DNA of 64,000 bases from Rubrivivax sp. Its GTDB lineage: Bacteria; Pseudomonadota; Gammaproteobacteria; Burkholderiales; Burkholderiaceae_C. Below the pieces are notes generated by a model. The model saw only the letters and a program-made list of their open reading frames with translations. It searched no databases and was not told the DNA's origin. Positions 26,688 to 34,207 of the stretch are shown here, one piece after another. Each line of letters starts with the position of its first letter. Within the stretch, counting starts at the first letter, position 1. Position numbers and translations under genes: made by a program. The stretch covers positions 41,527-105,526 of the forward strand of contig JAIXRN010000100.1 of NCBI GenBank assembly GCA_027485165.1, read 5' to 3'.

Positions 26688-27644
26688 ATGAGCCTGCCGG
26701 CGCCGCCCTGTTTCCCCGCCTCGTCTGCCGTGCAACCGGCAGCAGCGGCAGCAGCGGCGGCGCGGCCCGTGGACGCGCCGCAGGCGCCGCAGGCCTTGCA
26801 GGCCGCATTGCGGCTGTCGGCAGGGCGCGCCATCTCCGGGGTCTACACCGCGGTGCTGCTGCCGGCCCTGGCCGGGGCGCTGTGGGCGGGCTGGGGCGCC
26901 GGTTTTGCGCTGGCGCTGGCGCTGTGGTGCACCCTGGGGGCCCTGCTGATGGCCCATGGGTTGCGCGCCGGCGGCCACCCGTATGCGTGTTTCGGCGCTG
27001 CCAACAGCGTGACGCTGGCGCGGCTGGCCCTGGCTGGGGTCCTGGCTGGCGTGCTGGGGCAGGGCGCCTGGGCGGCGTGGGGCCTGTCTGGCCCCCTTGG
27101 AACGCTTGGCACGCTTGACGCGCTTGACGCGCTTGACGCGCTTGGTGCACCTGGCGCGCACAACCCGTCCGGCCCGGCTGGCACACCGGCCGCACTGGCC
27201 TGGGGCCTGGTGGCCTTGGCGGCCGTGGCTGCGGCACTGGACGCAGTGGACGGCGTGCTGGCGCGGCGCAGCGGCCTGGCCAGTGCTTTTGGCGCGCGCT
27301 TCGACATGGAAACCGACGCTGCTTTCACCCTGCTGCTGTGCGCCCTGGTCTGGCAGGCCGGGCAGGCCGGGCCCTGGGTGCTGGCGGCCGGGCTGATGCG
27401 CTACGCCTTCGTGGCCGCAGCCGCAGCCTGGCCATGGCTGGGTGCGCCCTTGCTGCCCAGCCGGCGTCGCCAGGCGGTGTGCGTGGTGCAGATCGCCAGC
27501 CTGGTGGTGTGCCTGGCGCCTGTGGTGCCGCCGGCCGGCGCTGCGCTGCTGGCCGCTGCCAGCCTGGGCCTGCTGAGCATGTCCTTCGCCATCGACGTGC
27601 ACCACCTGGCGCAAGCGCGCCGCCTTGAACGGAGACCTGCATGA
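26688..27644 (+). CDS. CDP-alcohol phosphatidyltransferase family membrane protein
   Basis: Integral membrane enzyme of about 318 residues that joins a CDP-linked donor to an alcohol. The signature D-x2-D-G-x2-A-R-x8-G-x3-D-x3-D is present as DAVDGVLARRSGLASAFG, then ARFDMETDA. About six hydrophobic helices are seen. The ATG at 26688 follows GGTGC-rich sequence with no strong ribosome-binding site. An alanine-rich soluble N-terminus (about 60 residues) and a short 9-base tandem repeat in a loop are odd. Divergent from the dehydrogenase (293-base gap) and overlapping the YceI gene by ATGA. A lipid or phosphodiester conjugate of the pathway product is possible; a plain phospholipid role cannot be excluded. 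Confidence 0.83.
   Translation: MSLPAPPCFPASSAVQPAAAAAAAARPVDAPQAPQALQAALRLSAGRAISGVYTAVLLPALAGALWAGWGAGFALALALWCTLGALLMAHGLRAGGHPYACFGAANSVTLARLALAGVLAGVLGQGAWAAWGLSGPLGTLGTLDALDALDALGAPGAHNPSGPAGTPAALAWGLVALAAVAAALDAVDGVLARRSGLASAFGARFDMETDAAFTLLLCALVWQAGQAGPWVLAAGLMRYAFVAAAAAWPWLGAPLLPSRRRQAVCVVQIASLVVCLAPVVPPAGAALLAAASLGLLSMSFAIDVHHLAQARRLERRPA
27101..27145. repeat. 9-bp tandem repeat within the phosphatidyltransferase gene
   Basis: Five units of nnCGCTTGR (core CGCGCTTGA) run in frame and encode a Leu-Asp/Gly-Ala/Thr pattern (GTLDALDALDALGAPG) in a loop before the catalytic motif. The copies are near identical, suggesting recent slippage; length may vary between strains. Confidence 0.75.
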
Positions 27645-28342
27645 CACCGCTGCCTGCCCTTGCATCTGCCCCTGCCCCTGCCCCTGCCTTAACCGCTGCC
27701 CCTGTTCCTGCCCGTGCCCGTGCCCGTACCCTCGCCACGGCCTGCGCTGGCATGCTCGCCCGTCTGGTTTTGCTGTGCGCAGCCTTGCTGCCGGCCGCGC
27801 CCGCCGCCGCGCAGGCTGCGCGCTACGAGATCGACCCCGACCACCTGACCGTGGCCTTTCTCGTCGACCACATCGGCTACGCCAAGACCCTGGGCCTGTT
27901 CCGCACCGCCCGGGGCAGCTACAGCTTCGACGAAGCTGCTGCGCGGCTGACGGCCGTGCGCATCGAAGTCGACACCAGCAGTGTCTTCAGCAACCAGCGC
28001 AAGCGCGACGACCACCTGAAAGGCCCCGACTTCCTGAACAGCAGCGAACACCCGCGCATGGTCTTCACCGCCGACACCGCGCGCCGCACCGGGGAACGCA
28101 CGTTCGAGATCGCCGGCCAGCTGCAGCTGCTGGGCAAGACCCAGCCGCTGACGCTGCAGGCGACCTGGAACAAGAGCGCCGAATCGCCCCTGGGCGGCCT
28201 CGGCCGCAAGCCCTACGTGATGGGCGTTTCGGCGCGCGGCAGCTTCAAGCGCAGCGCCTTCGGCATGAACTATGCGGTGGCCAATGGCTGGGTGGGCGAC
28301 GAAGTCGCGTTGATCATCGAATTCGAAGCTGTCCGGCAATGA
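27641..28342 (+). CDS. YceI-family periplasmic lipocalin-like protein
   Basis: Exported protein of 233 residues, with ATG at 27641 overlapping the upstream TGA. The first 37 residues are an Ala/Pro/Arg low-complexity stretch made by short repeats; a clean signal peptide begins at Met38 (MLARLVLLCAALLPAAPAAA), so translation may start at 27752. The mature part is a complete YceI domain: YEIDPDHLTVAFLVDHIGYA, VRIEVDTSSVFS, KGPDFLNSSEHPRMVF, then a final strand ALIIEFEAV. YceI proteins bind isoprenoid or other amphiphilic ligands in the periplasm. Pairing with the phosphatidyltransferase fits a lipid-linked compound. Confidence 0.87.
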   Translation: MTPLPALASAPAPAPALTAAPVPARARARTLATACAGMLARLVLLCAALLPAAPAAAQAARYEIDPDHLTVAFLVDHIGYAKTLGLFRTARGSYSFDEAAARLTAVRIEVDTSSVFSNQRKRDDHLKGPDFLNSSEHPRMVFTADTARRTGERTFEIAGQLQLLGKTQPLTLQATWNKSAESPLGGLGRKPYVMGVSARGSFKRSAFGMNYAVANGWVGDEVALIIEFEAVRQ

Positions 28343-28367
28343 AGGCTGGCGGCGGGCGCTGAGTGCC

Positions 28368-28457
28368 GTCAGGGCCGTGAAGGTCGCATATGTCGTGAAG
28401 GCCGTGAATGCCGTTAAGGCCGTGAACGTCGCGAAGGTCATGAACGCGCTGAAGGCG
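28368..28457. repeat. Degenerate 9-bp tandem repeat at the start of the sulfatase-like gene
   Basis: About ten units related to GTGAAGGCC cover the region between the YceI stop and the first transmembrane helix of the next gene. In frame they encode a VKAVNAVKAVNVAKV-type peptide if translation begins at the GTG at 28377. The copies have diverged, so this is older than the repeat at 27101. Confidence 0.65.
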
Positions 28458-30293
28458 ATGTTCGCTTTCGCCTTCCTGAACGCGTTGCTGACCTTCGAAA
28501 ACCAGTGGCCAGGTTTCGGCGTGCACCTGAACCCGCGGCTGTCGTTCGAGCTGTGCCTGGCTGTGCTGGTGCTGACGGGCTGGTTCGCCTGGCGTGGTGC
28601 GCATTCGGGTCGCCCCGCACAAGCCCTGCTGCCCGCACGAGCCGCCACGCTGTTGATGCTGGGCTTCTTGCTGCTGGTGGCGGTGCGCTATGCCGACGTC
28701 ACCGCGCCGGCCGTGCTGGGCCGGCCGGTGAACCTGTACTGGGACGGCCGGCATGCGCTGGAACTGCTGCGTGTGGCCGGCGCATCGCTGTCGGCCGCGC
28801 AGGTGGCGGGCGTGCTGCTGGGCCTCTTCGTTGCGCTGGCGGTGCTGGGCCTGCTGGTGCGGGTGGCGGTGGTCGCGCTGGCCCGGGGGCTGGCGGTGCC
28901 CCAGGCGCGCTGGCCGGTGACGGCAGCCGTGGTGGCGCTGGCCGCCAGCTTCATGGCTTATGTGCCCGGCCAGCGCGACACGCGCTGGTTCTTCGCCCTG
29001 CCGCTGGCCCCGACCGTCCAGCACCAGGCCTGGCTGATGTGGCGGGTGCTGGGGCCGGCGGGTGGGCAGGCCGTGCTGGGGCCTTCGCCCCGCTTCGAAG
29101 GCCGGCTGGACGGGCTGCAACAGGCCGGCCCGCCTGCCGACGTGCTGTTGATGTTCGCCGAGTCCTACGGCGCCAGCAGCTTTGACCTGCCCGCCGTGGC
29201 CAGCGCGCTGGCCGCCGAGCGGGCGGCGCTGGCGCAGGCCATCGCCAGCAGTGGCCGCGGCGTGGTTACGGGGCGCGTGCGTTCGCCCACCTTCGGCGGC
29301 GCTTCCTGGCTGGCGCATGCCAGCCTGCTGAGCGGGCTACCGATGGCCGATCCCGGCCACCACGACCTGCTGCTGACCAGCCAGCGGCCCACCCTGGTGC
29401 GCCACTTCGCCCAACAGGGCTACCGCACGGTGGGCTGGATGCCGGGCCTGAAGCGGGCCTGGCCTGAAGGGGCCTTTTACGGCTACGCCAGGCTGGCCGA
29501 CGATGCGGGCGTCGGCTATGGCGGGCCAGACTTCGGCTATTGGCGCATCCCCGACCAGGCGGCGATGGCCCTGCTGCACGAACAGGAACTGGCGCCCGGT
29601 GCCCGGGTGGGCGCCGGCGCAGCGCGGCAGCCGCGCTTCGTCGTCTTCGCCACCACCAGCACGCATGCGCCTTTCCACCCGCTGGCCCCGTATGTGGCCG
29701 ACTGGGCACGGCTGGCCGGTGGCCGGCCAGGCCAGCACGCGGCCTACACGGCGGCAGACGCTGCTGCGGCCCAGGCCGAACCGCTGGCCCTGCAGCAGCC
29801 GCTGGCGCGCTACACCGAAGCCCTGCGCTACCAGTTCCGCTGGTGGGCGGGCTACCTGCAGCAGCGGGCCGCGCCGGGCCTGGTGTGGGTGATCCTGGGC
29901 GACCACCAGCCGCCGGCCCTGGTGGCCGGGGCCGGTGCCAGCTGGGACGTGCCGGTGCATGTGATCAGCAGCGACCTGGCCCTGCTGCAGCGTCTGCAGG
30001 CACAGGGCTTTGTCAGCGGCCTGCAGCTGCCCGCTGCAGGCCTGGGGCCGATGCATGAACTGGCGGGCCGGCTGCTGCGAAGCTTTGCCACCGCAGGCGC
30101 TGGAGACACCGCCGCATCTGCAGCATCTTCAGGATCTGCTGCATCCGCCCCGCTGCGCGGGCCGTCCCACCACGCCTGCACATCACCCGAAGGCGCATCG
30201 GCCGGCAGGGCCTGCAGCCATTGGCGCATCGTGTCGGCCCCCAGGCCCTGCGGCTGCAGCAGGCGCAGGCGTTCCCCCAGCGAGACGGCGTAG
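28440..30293 (+). CDS. Membrane-anchored sulfatase/phosphoethanolamine-transferase-like protein
   Basis: About 617 residues. The N-terminal third has five hydrophobic segments, then a periplasmic alkaline-phosphatase-superfamily domain with VLLMFAESYGASSFDL (metal-binding Glu near the first strand), GRVRSPTFGGASWLAHASLL (the nucleophile region with Thr/Ser), and VWVILGDHQPP (metal-binding Asp-His). This resembles LtaS/sulfatase-type membrane enzymes that move or remove phospho-alcohol groups. The ATG at 28440 is preferred; a GTG at 28377 would add repeat-derived residues. The domain ends about 30090, but the frame continues about 65 low-complexity residues into the 3' end of the antisense FkbM gene. 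Confidence 0.75.
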   Translation: MNALKAMFAFAFLNALLTFENQWPGFGVHLNPRLSFELCLAVLVLTGWFAWRGAHSGRPAQALLPARAATLLMLGFLLLVAVRYADVTAPAVLGRPVNLYWDGRHALELLRVAGASLSAAQVAGVLLGLFVALAVLGLLVRVAVVALARGLAVPQARWPVTAAVVALAASFMAYVPGQRDTRWFFALPLAPTVQHQAWLMWRVLGPAGGQAVLGPSPRFEGRLDGLQQAGPPADVLLMFAESYGASSFDLPAVASALAAERAALAQAIASSGRGVVTGRVRSPTFGGASWLAHASLLSGLPMADPGHHDLLLTSQRPTLVRHFAQQGYRTVGWMPGLKRAWPEGAFYGYARLADDAGVGYGGPDFGYWRIPDQAAMALLHEQELAPGARVGAGAARQPRFVVFATTSTHAPFHPLAPYVADWARLAGGRPGQHAAYTAADAAAAQAEPLALQQPLARYTEALRYQFRWWAGYLQQRAAPGLVWVILGDHQPPALVAGAGASWDVPVHVISSDLALLQRLQAQGFVSGLQLPAAGLGPMHELAGRLLRSFATAGAGDTAASAASSGSAASAPLRGPSHHACTSPEGASAGRACSHWRIVSAPRPCGCSRRRRSPSETA

Positions 30294-30958
30294 CGGTAGC
30301 GATGCGGGCCGCTGGCGGCCAGGGCTTCCAGCCGGTCGATGCAGGCCAGCGCAATGTCGCGCACGGCCGGCAGGAATTCAAACGACAGGGCGGGCAGGGG
30401 CTGGCTCAGGCCCAGAAGCACTTCCAGTTCAAAGCCTTCGACGTCGATCTTCACGAAGTCGGGGCGTCCGTGGCGGGCGATCAGCGCGTCCAGCGTGTCC
30501 ACGGCCACGGTGGGCCCGGCTGCCCACTGCACCCCGCGGAACGATGCCGCGGCACCGGCGCGGCGGGTGAAGTCGGCAGACAAGGTGGCCACGGTGGGGG
30601 TGCGCGGGCTGGCCAGCAGCTGCGCCTGGCCGGTTGCGCGCCCCAGCGCCAGCGCCAGCACGCTGACCTGGGCGTCGCGGCCGAAGCGGCGCTGCAGCAG
30701 GCGCACGAAGTCGGGCTGCGGCTCGACCGCGACCACCCGTGCGCCCAGGCGACGAAAGGCGTCCACCCGGTTACCGGCATGCGCGCCGATGTCGAAGGCC
30801 AGGCCACCGGCCGGCACGAAGGGCCGGTAGAAGCGGCGCAGTTGAGCGCCGCGCCAGGGGATGCCGCGGTAGACCAGCAGCGAACGCAGCATGCCGATCT
30901 GGCGGTCCAGCTGCTGGCGCAACCGGGCTGCTGCGTTCACATATCGACGCGGGTCCAT
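29852..30958 (-). CDS. FkbM-family SAM methyltransferase with an extended C-terminus
   Basis: A 368-residue protein (the frame also has a GTG just before the ATG at 30958). FkbM features: SAM motif GGLAFDIGAHAGNRVDAFRR, acidic VVAVEPQPDFVRLLQRRFG, and DFVKIDVEGFELEVLLGL, followed by LSFEFLPA. The enzymatic domain finishes around 30150. The last about 100 residues are Ala/Ser/Arg/Cys-rich and antisense to the sulfatase-like gene, so they are likely non-functional tail or arise from a lost stop. FkbM enzymes often methylate sugars or polyketides; the acceptor is not evident here. Confidence 0.78.
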   Translation of the reverse strand: MDPRRYVNAAARLRQQLDRQIGMLRSLLVYRGIPWRGAQLRRFYRPFVPAGGLAFDIGAHAGNRVDAFRRLGARVVAVEPQPDFVRLLQRRFGRDAQVSVLALALGRATGQAQLLASPRTPTVATLSADFTRRAGAAASFRGVQWAAGPTVAVDTLDALIARHGRPDFVKIDVEGFELEVLLGLSQPLPALSFEFLPAVRDIALACIDRLEALAASGPHRYRYAVSLGERLRLLQPQGLGADTMRQWLQALPADAPSGDVQAWWDGPRSGADAADPEDAADAAVSPAPAVAKLRSSRPASSCIGPRPAAGSCRPLTKPCACRRCSRARSLLITCTGTSQLAPAPATRAGGWWSPRITHTRPGAARCCR

Positions 30959-31011
30959 CACTTTTCATCCTGATCGGCGCGCGAGTGTAGGCAAACGTGC
31001 CAGCTGCCGCG

Positions 31012-31269
31012 TCAACCCCCGCTGAGGGCCAGCACCAGCGCCACGAAGTCGTCTGCGCGCAAGGGATGTTGCAGATCGCGAACACCCGCGCCATTGACGA
31101 AGATGCGCAGGTTGGGCCGCAGCATGCGCTGCTCGTCGACCACGCGGAAGCGCAGCCCGGGGTAGCGGCGTTCGAGGTCGTCGAACAGCGCGTCGAGCGT
31201 GTCGCCATGAGCGTCGACCTGCGATTCCCGTGTGTACGAACGCAGGGCGCCCGGAATCAGCACTTTCAT
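31012..31269 (-). CDS. ThiS/MoaD-like ubiquitin-fold protein
   Basis: An 85-residue beta-grasp protein: MKVLIPGALRSYT at the start, LRPNLRIFVNGAGVRDLQ in the middle, and a C-terminal LALSGG ending in Gly-Gly as in sulfur-carrier proteins that are adenylated at the terminal glycine. It begins 38 bases after the BNR-repeat gene and is probably in the same transcript. MoaD or ThiS in the strict sense is unlikely because no molybdopterin or thiamin genes are close. I recall that ThiS/MoaD-like genes next to BNR proteins occur in several bacteria, which would make this pair conserved. Confidence 0.8.
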   Translation of the reverse strand: MKVLIPGALRSYTRESQVDAHGDTLDALFDDLERRYPGLRFRVVDEQRMLRPNLRIFVNGAGVRDLQHPLRADDFVALVLALSGG

Positions 31270-31307
31270 CGGCAAGTCATGGGTCGTATCTGGCGGCACA
31301 TGGGCGG

Positions 31308-32525
31308 TCAGGGCAGCTGGGCCACTTCGACGGCGTAGATCTCGGGCAGATGGCGGGCGATATTGGACCAGCGCGCGCCCTCGTCGCGGCCGATCCACAG
31401 CTCGCCGGCGGTGGTGCCCAGGTACAGCGCCGGCTTGGCCAGCGCGTCCACCGTCATCGCCTGCCGCTTCACCGTCCACCAGGCCTGGCTTGCGGGCAGG
31501 CCCTGGTCCAGTCTCTGCCAGCTGCGGCCTGCGTTGCGCGTGACGTAGGCCGCCGGGCGGCCGCCCGGTGGCGTGCGCGGCCAGACGGTGGTGCCGTCCA
31601 TCGGAAAGACCCAGGCCACGTCGGCGTCGCGCGGGTGCACCACCATCGGGAATCCGATATCGCCCACCCGTTTGGGCATCTTGCGGCCGATGCGCTGCCA
31701 GGTGTCTGCCGATGCGTTGCCAGCAGTACCCTGCCGTCGGTCTAGCCGGTAGATGCCGAAGTGGTTCTGCTGGTACAGCCGGTCGGGGTTGCTGGGGCAT
31801 AGCCGTACGCAGTGCGGGTCGTGGAAGCTGGGGTTGCTGGCGTCGCCGCTTTCGAACACTTCCATGCCCTGGATCAGCGTCGTCCAGCTGCTGCCGGCGT
31901 CGCGCGACTCGTGCACGCCGCCGCCGGACATGGCAAAGATCAGGTGCGACGCGTTGCGTGGGTCGACGATGATCGAATGCAGCTTCGGACCGTCGGGCGT
32001 GCCGTCCTGCACCGTGCCCATCCAGTCGCGAAAGCCGGCGTCGTCGTTCACGCTGGCCAGCGGCGCCCAGCTGACGCCGCCATCTTCCGACCGGAACAGG
32101 CCCTGGGGCGAAGTGCCGGCGTACCAGGTGTCGCGTTCGCTGGCGTGGCCGGGGGTTAGCCAGAACGTGTGGTCGACCGATCGGCCCGGCAGGCCGCCCG
32201 CGGGGCGCGCGAAGGCCGGGGGTTGCTTCGCTTCCTGCCAGGTGCGGCCCAGGTTGGTGGACCGGAAGATCGTCGGCCCCAGGTGCCCGGTCTTGGCCGC
32301 GGCCAGCAGCGTGCGGCCGTCGCGCGGGTCCAGCTGCACGTGGCTGACGATGTGGCCCAGGAAGTGCGGGCCGTCCACCTGCCAGGCCTTGCGGCGTGCG
32401 TCAGCATGGAAGAGCCACAGGCCCTTGCGCGTGGCCACCATGGCGACCAGGCGGTTGGCGGTACCCGGCTTGCCGGATGATGCAGTCTTGCGGGCAGCGG
32501 GGCCCGCGGCTGGGTTGGGGCTCAT
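31308..32525 (-). CDS. BNR/Asp-box beta-propeller protein (sialidase-like)
   Basis: A 405-residue protein with repeated Asp-box motifs (SxDxGxTW type): FRSTNLGRTW, FRSEDGGVSW, HESRDAGSSW, VTRNAGRSW and IGRDEGARW, the signature of exo-alpha-sialidase and WD40/YVTN-like propellers. No signal peptide is evident, so it is probably cytoplasmic, and the sialidase catalytic Arg triad and Asp/Glu-Tyr pair are not recognisable; enzymatic sialidase activity is doubtful. First gene of a two-gene unit with the ThiS/MoaD-like protein. Function unknown. Confidence 0.82.
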   Translation of the reverse strand: MSPNPAAGPAARKTASSGKPGTANRLVAMVATRKGLWLFHADARRKAWQVDGPHFLGHIVSHVQLDPRDGRTLLAAAKTGHLGPTIFRSTNLGRTWQEAKQPPAFARPAGGLPGRSVDHTFWLTPGHASERDTWYAGTSPQGLFRSEDGGVSWAPLASVNDDAGFRDWMGTVQDGTPDGPKLHSIIVDPRNASHLIFAMSGGGVHESRDAGSSWTTLIQGMEVFESGDASNPSFHDPHCVRLCPSNPDRLYQQNHFGIYRLDRRQGTAGNASADTWQRIGRKMPKRVGDIGFPMVVHPRDADVAWVFPMDGTTVWPRTPPGGRPAAYVTRNAGRSWQRLDQGLPASQAWWTVKRQAMTVDALAKPALYLGTTAGELWIGRDEGARWSNIARHLPEIYAVEVAQLP

Positions 32526-32597
32526 CAGGGTTCCTTAGACGGTGGCGCTGGCTGCGCCAGATGCCCGCGGCGATGGCGGCTGGCCTTATGGCGCGCT

Positions 32598-32798
32598 TCA
32601 GGCTTGGGGCGGCCTTCCGACCGTGTGAACCAGCTCCCAGATGGGGCCATCCAGGTCTTCGAAGTCGTGGGCGTACATCAAGCCGGGGTCCGCCGGCTGG
32701 CGTGGCACGGTGCCACCCGCGGCGGCTGCTTTGGCGACCAGCCGGTCGACCTCGTTGCGGCTTTCGCACGACAGGCACACCAGCACTTCCGTGGCGAC
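32598..32798 (-). pseudogene. VOC (glyoxalase/bleomycin-resistance) family remnant, N-terminus missing
   Basis: Only the C-terminal half of a VOC-fold protein is present: EVLVCLSCESRNEVDRL, AAAAGGTVPRQPADPGLMYA and FEDLDGPIWELVHTV, the usual second-half pattern of this family (about 65 residues of a normal 130-140). The expected N-terminal start and first metal ligand are absent; the frame upstream runs into the end of the YCII gene without similarity. A deletion probably removed the first half. If translated from the internal GTG it gives a 62-residue peptide. Confidence 0.72.
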
Positions 32799-32814
32799 TC
32801 GCGCGTTCTGTCGC

Positions 32815-33216
32815 TCAGGTGGACAGTGCCATGTCGCCGCCCGGGCCGAAGTCGGCGTCTTCGTAGAGCTGGCGAACCTCGATCTCGCACGCCTGGCCGG
32901 GGAAGGGGTTGGGAAAGCGCGCTGCCCAGGCCCTGGCTTCGTCGACCGAACTCACCTGGATCAGCGTGTACCCCGCGATCAGTTCCTTTGCCTCGGCGAA
33001 GGGGCCGTCGACGACCTCGCGATGGCCGTCCAGGTGGTAGCGCTGGCGCCACCCTTGGCGGCTGGGGCGCAGGCCGGCGCCGTCCAGCAGGACGCCGGCG
33101 CGCGCCATCTCTTCGTGAAAGGCGCCCATCTCGTCGAACAGGGGCTTCAGCTCAGGGCCGGGCGGGTCGCCCCGTTCGCTGCTGACGGTGGCACGTACCT
33201 GGATCATGAATCGCAT
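32815..33216 (-). CDS. YCII-related family protein
   Basis: A 133-residue YCII-like dimeric alpha-beta protein beginning MRFMIQVRATVSSERGD, with EEMARAGVLLDGAGLRPS, VVDGPFAEAKELIAGYTL and WAARFPNPFPGQACEIEVRQ, typical of the YCII subfamily often found with sigma factors and VOC proteins. A good ribosome-binding site (AGGAG) precedes the ATG at 33216. The end, DFGPGGDMALST, differs from the usual Glu/Arg-rich tail and lies next to the truncated VOC gene, so a deletion may have changed the last residues. Function of the family is poorly defined. Confidence 0.8.
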   Translation of the reverse strand: MRFMIQVRATVSSERGDPPGPELKPLFDEMGAFHEEMARAGVLLDGAGLRPSRQGWRQRYHLDGHREVVDGPFAEAKELIAGYTLIQVSSVDEARAWAARFPNPFPGQACEIEVRQLYEDADFGPGGDMALST

Positions 33217-33376
33217 GGTGGATCTCCTGCAGGGTCTGGGGCAGCCCGATCCGGCTTGCCACCACCCTCGAACGATCTGCCCCAGCGCGATTCGGCAACA
33301 GCCGGGTAATCACTTAATCTGCTTTGCAGAATGCACCTGGAACCACCGCGCCCTGCGGCACCGCCACACTGGTCGA

Positions 33377-33961
33377 TCAGCCCGCCGCGGGCCTGCGGCG
33401 CACGAACAGGCCCAGCGCCCCCAGGCCGACAGTGAGCGAAAGCCATGTGGACGCTTCCGGCACCGCCGTGGTGAACAAAGTCAGCTCACCGACGGCAAAG
33501 AGGCCGTCGCCCCCGGTTCCGATGATGCGCACGAAGGCGGCCGACGTCGGTGCGAAGGCGATGCCGGTGACGAACTCCGGGCTGGCGGGGTTGGTCGAGA
33601 AGGTGTCCATGCCGCCGTTGATCTCGCCCAGGCCGGCGGTCACGGTCGACAGGGTCGCCCAGGTCGTGCCGTTCAACGACCATTCGAAGCGGTAGTCGTC
33701 GTTGTTGTCGAGGCTGGCCTCGTAACCGGTGATCAACACCGGTGCGCTGAGCGCGAAGGTCACCGTGGCCGGAGAGGTCGTCCAGAACGCGGTTTGCGAT
33801 TGATAGAACTGGCCCTCGGCGGGGAAGCTGCCGTCGGCGGCGAAGGCGCAGCCCGAGACATTGGTGGAGCAGCTGACGCTGACGATCGGCGGCGTGGCCG
33901 CCCAGGTCGGGGCGCAAAACGCGGCGCAGGTTGCCAGCGCCGCCAGAGGTTTTTTCATCAT
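33377..33961 (-). CDS. PEP-CTERM sorting-domain protein
   Basis: Exported protein of 194 residues. The start MMKKPLAALATCAAFCAPTW is a signal peptide (two adjacent ATGs at 33961 and 33958). The body is a Thr/Ser/Asn-rich, beta-sandwich-like domain. The end VPEASTWLSLTVGLGALGLF plus RRRP is a full PEP-CTERM tag: VPEAST, hydrophobic helix, basic tail. It should be cut and sorted by an exosortase, which is not in this window. The body function is unknown; PEP-CTERM proteins usually go with exopolysaccharide or biofilm matrix. Confidence 0.85.
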   Translation of the reverse strand: MMKKPLAALATCAAFCAPTWAATPPIVSVSCSTNVSGCAFAADGSFPAEGQFYQSQTAFWTTSPATVTFALSAPVLITGYEASLDNNDDYRFEWSLNGTTWATLSTVTAGLGEINGGMDTFSTNPASPEFVTGIAFAPTSAAFVRIIGTGGDGLFAVGELTLFTTAVPEASTWLSLTVGLGALGLFVRRRPAAG

Positions 33962-34207
33962 GAGACTGCTCGTGGGGTGATGCGGCACAGCGCTGCCGCG
34001 ATGGCCCGATGTTGGTGGCGGTCGGCCCGTGTCAGCAACCCCCTAGGGTGGCGCGCGGCGCCGTTCTGAACACGTGGGGCCGCCGCAACTGGACCTTGAT
34101 GGCGAGGCCGTCGCGCATGAAGTTGGCTTGCGGGCGCCACCGCAGACTCACCCCGTCAGCCAACGGCAGCGGTACCAATCCCTGCGCCTGCGCTAGATTT
34201 CAGTGGC

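Noticed and set aside
31308..32525. True secreted sialidase
   Set aside because: Asp-boxes are present but there is no signal peptide and the Arg triad/nucleophilic Tyr are not recognisable.
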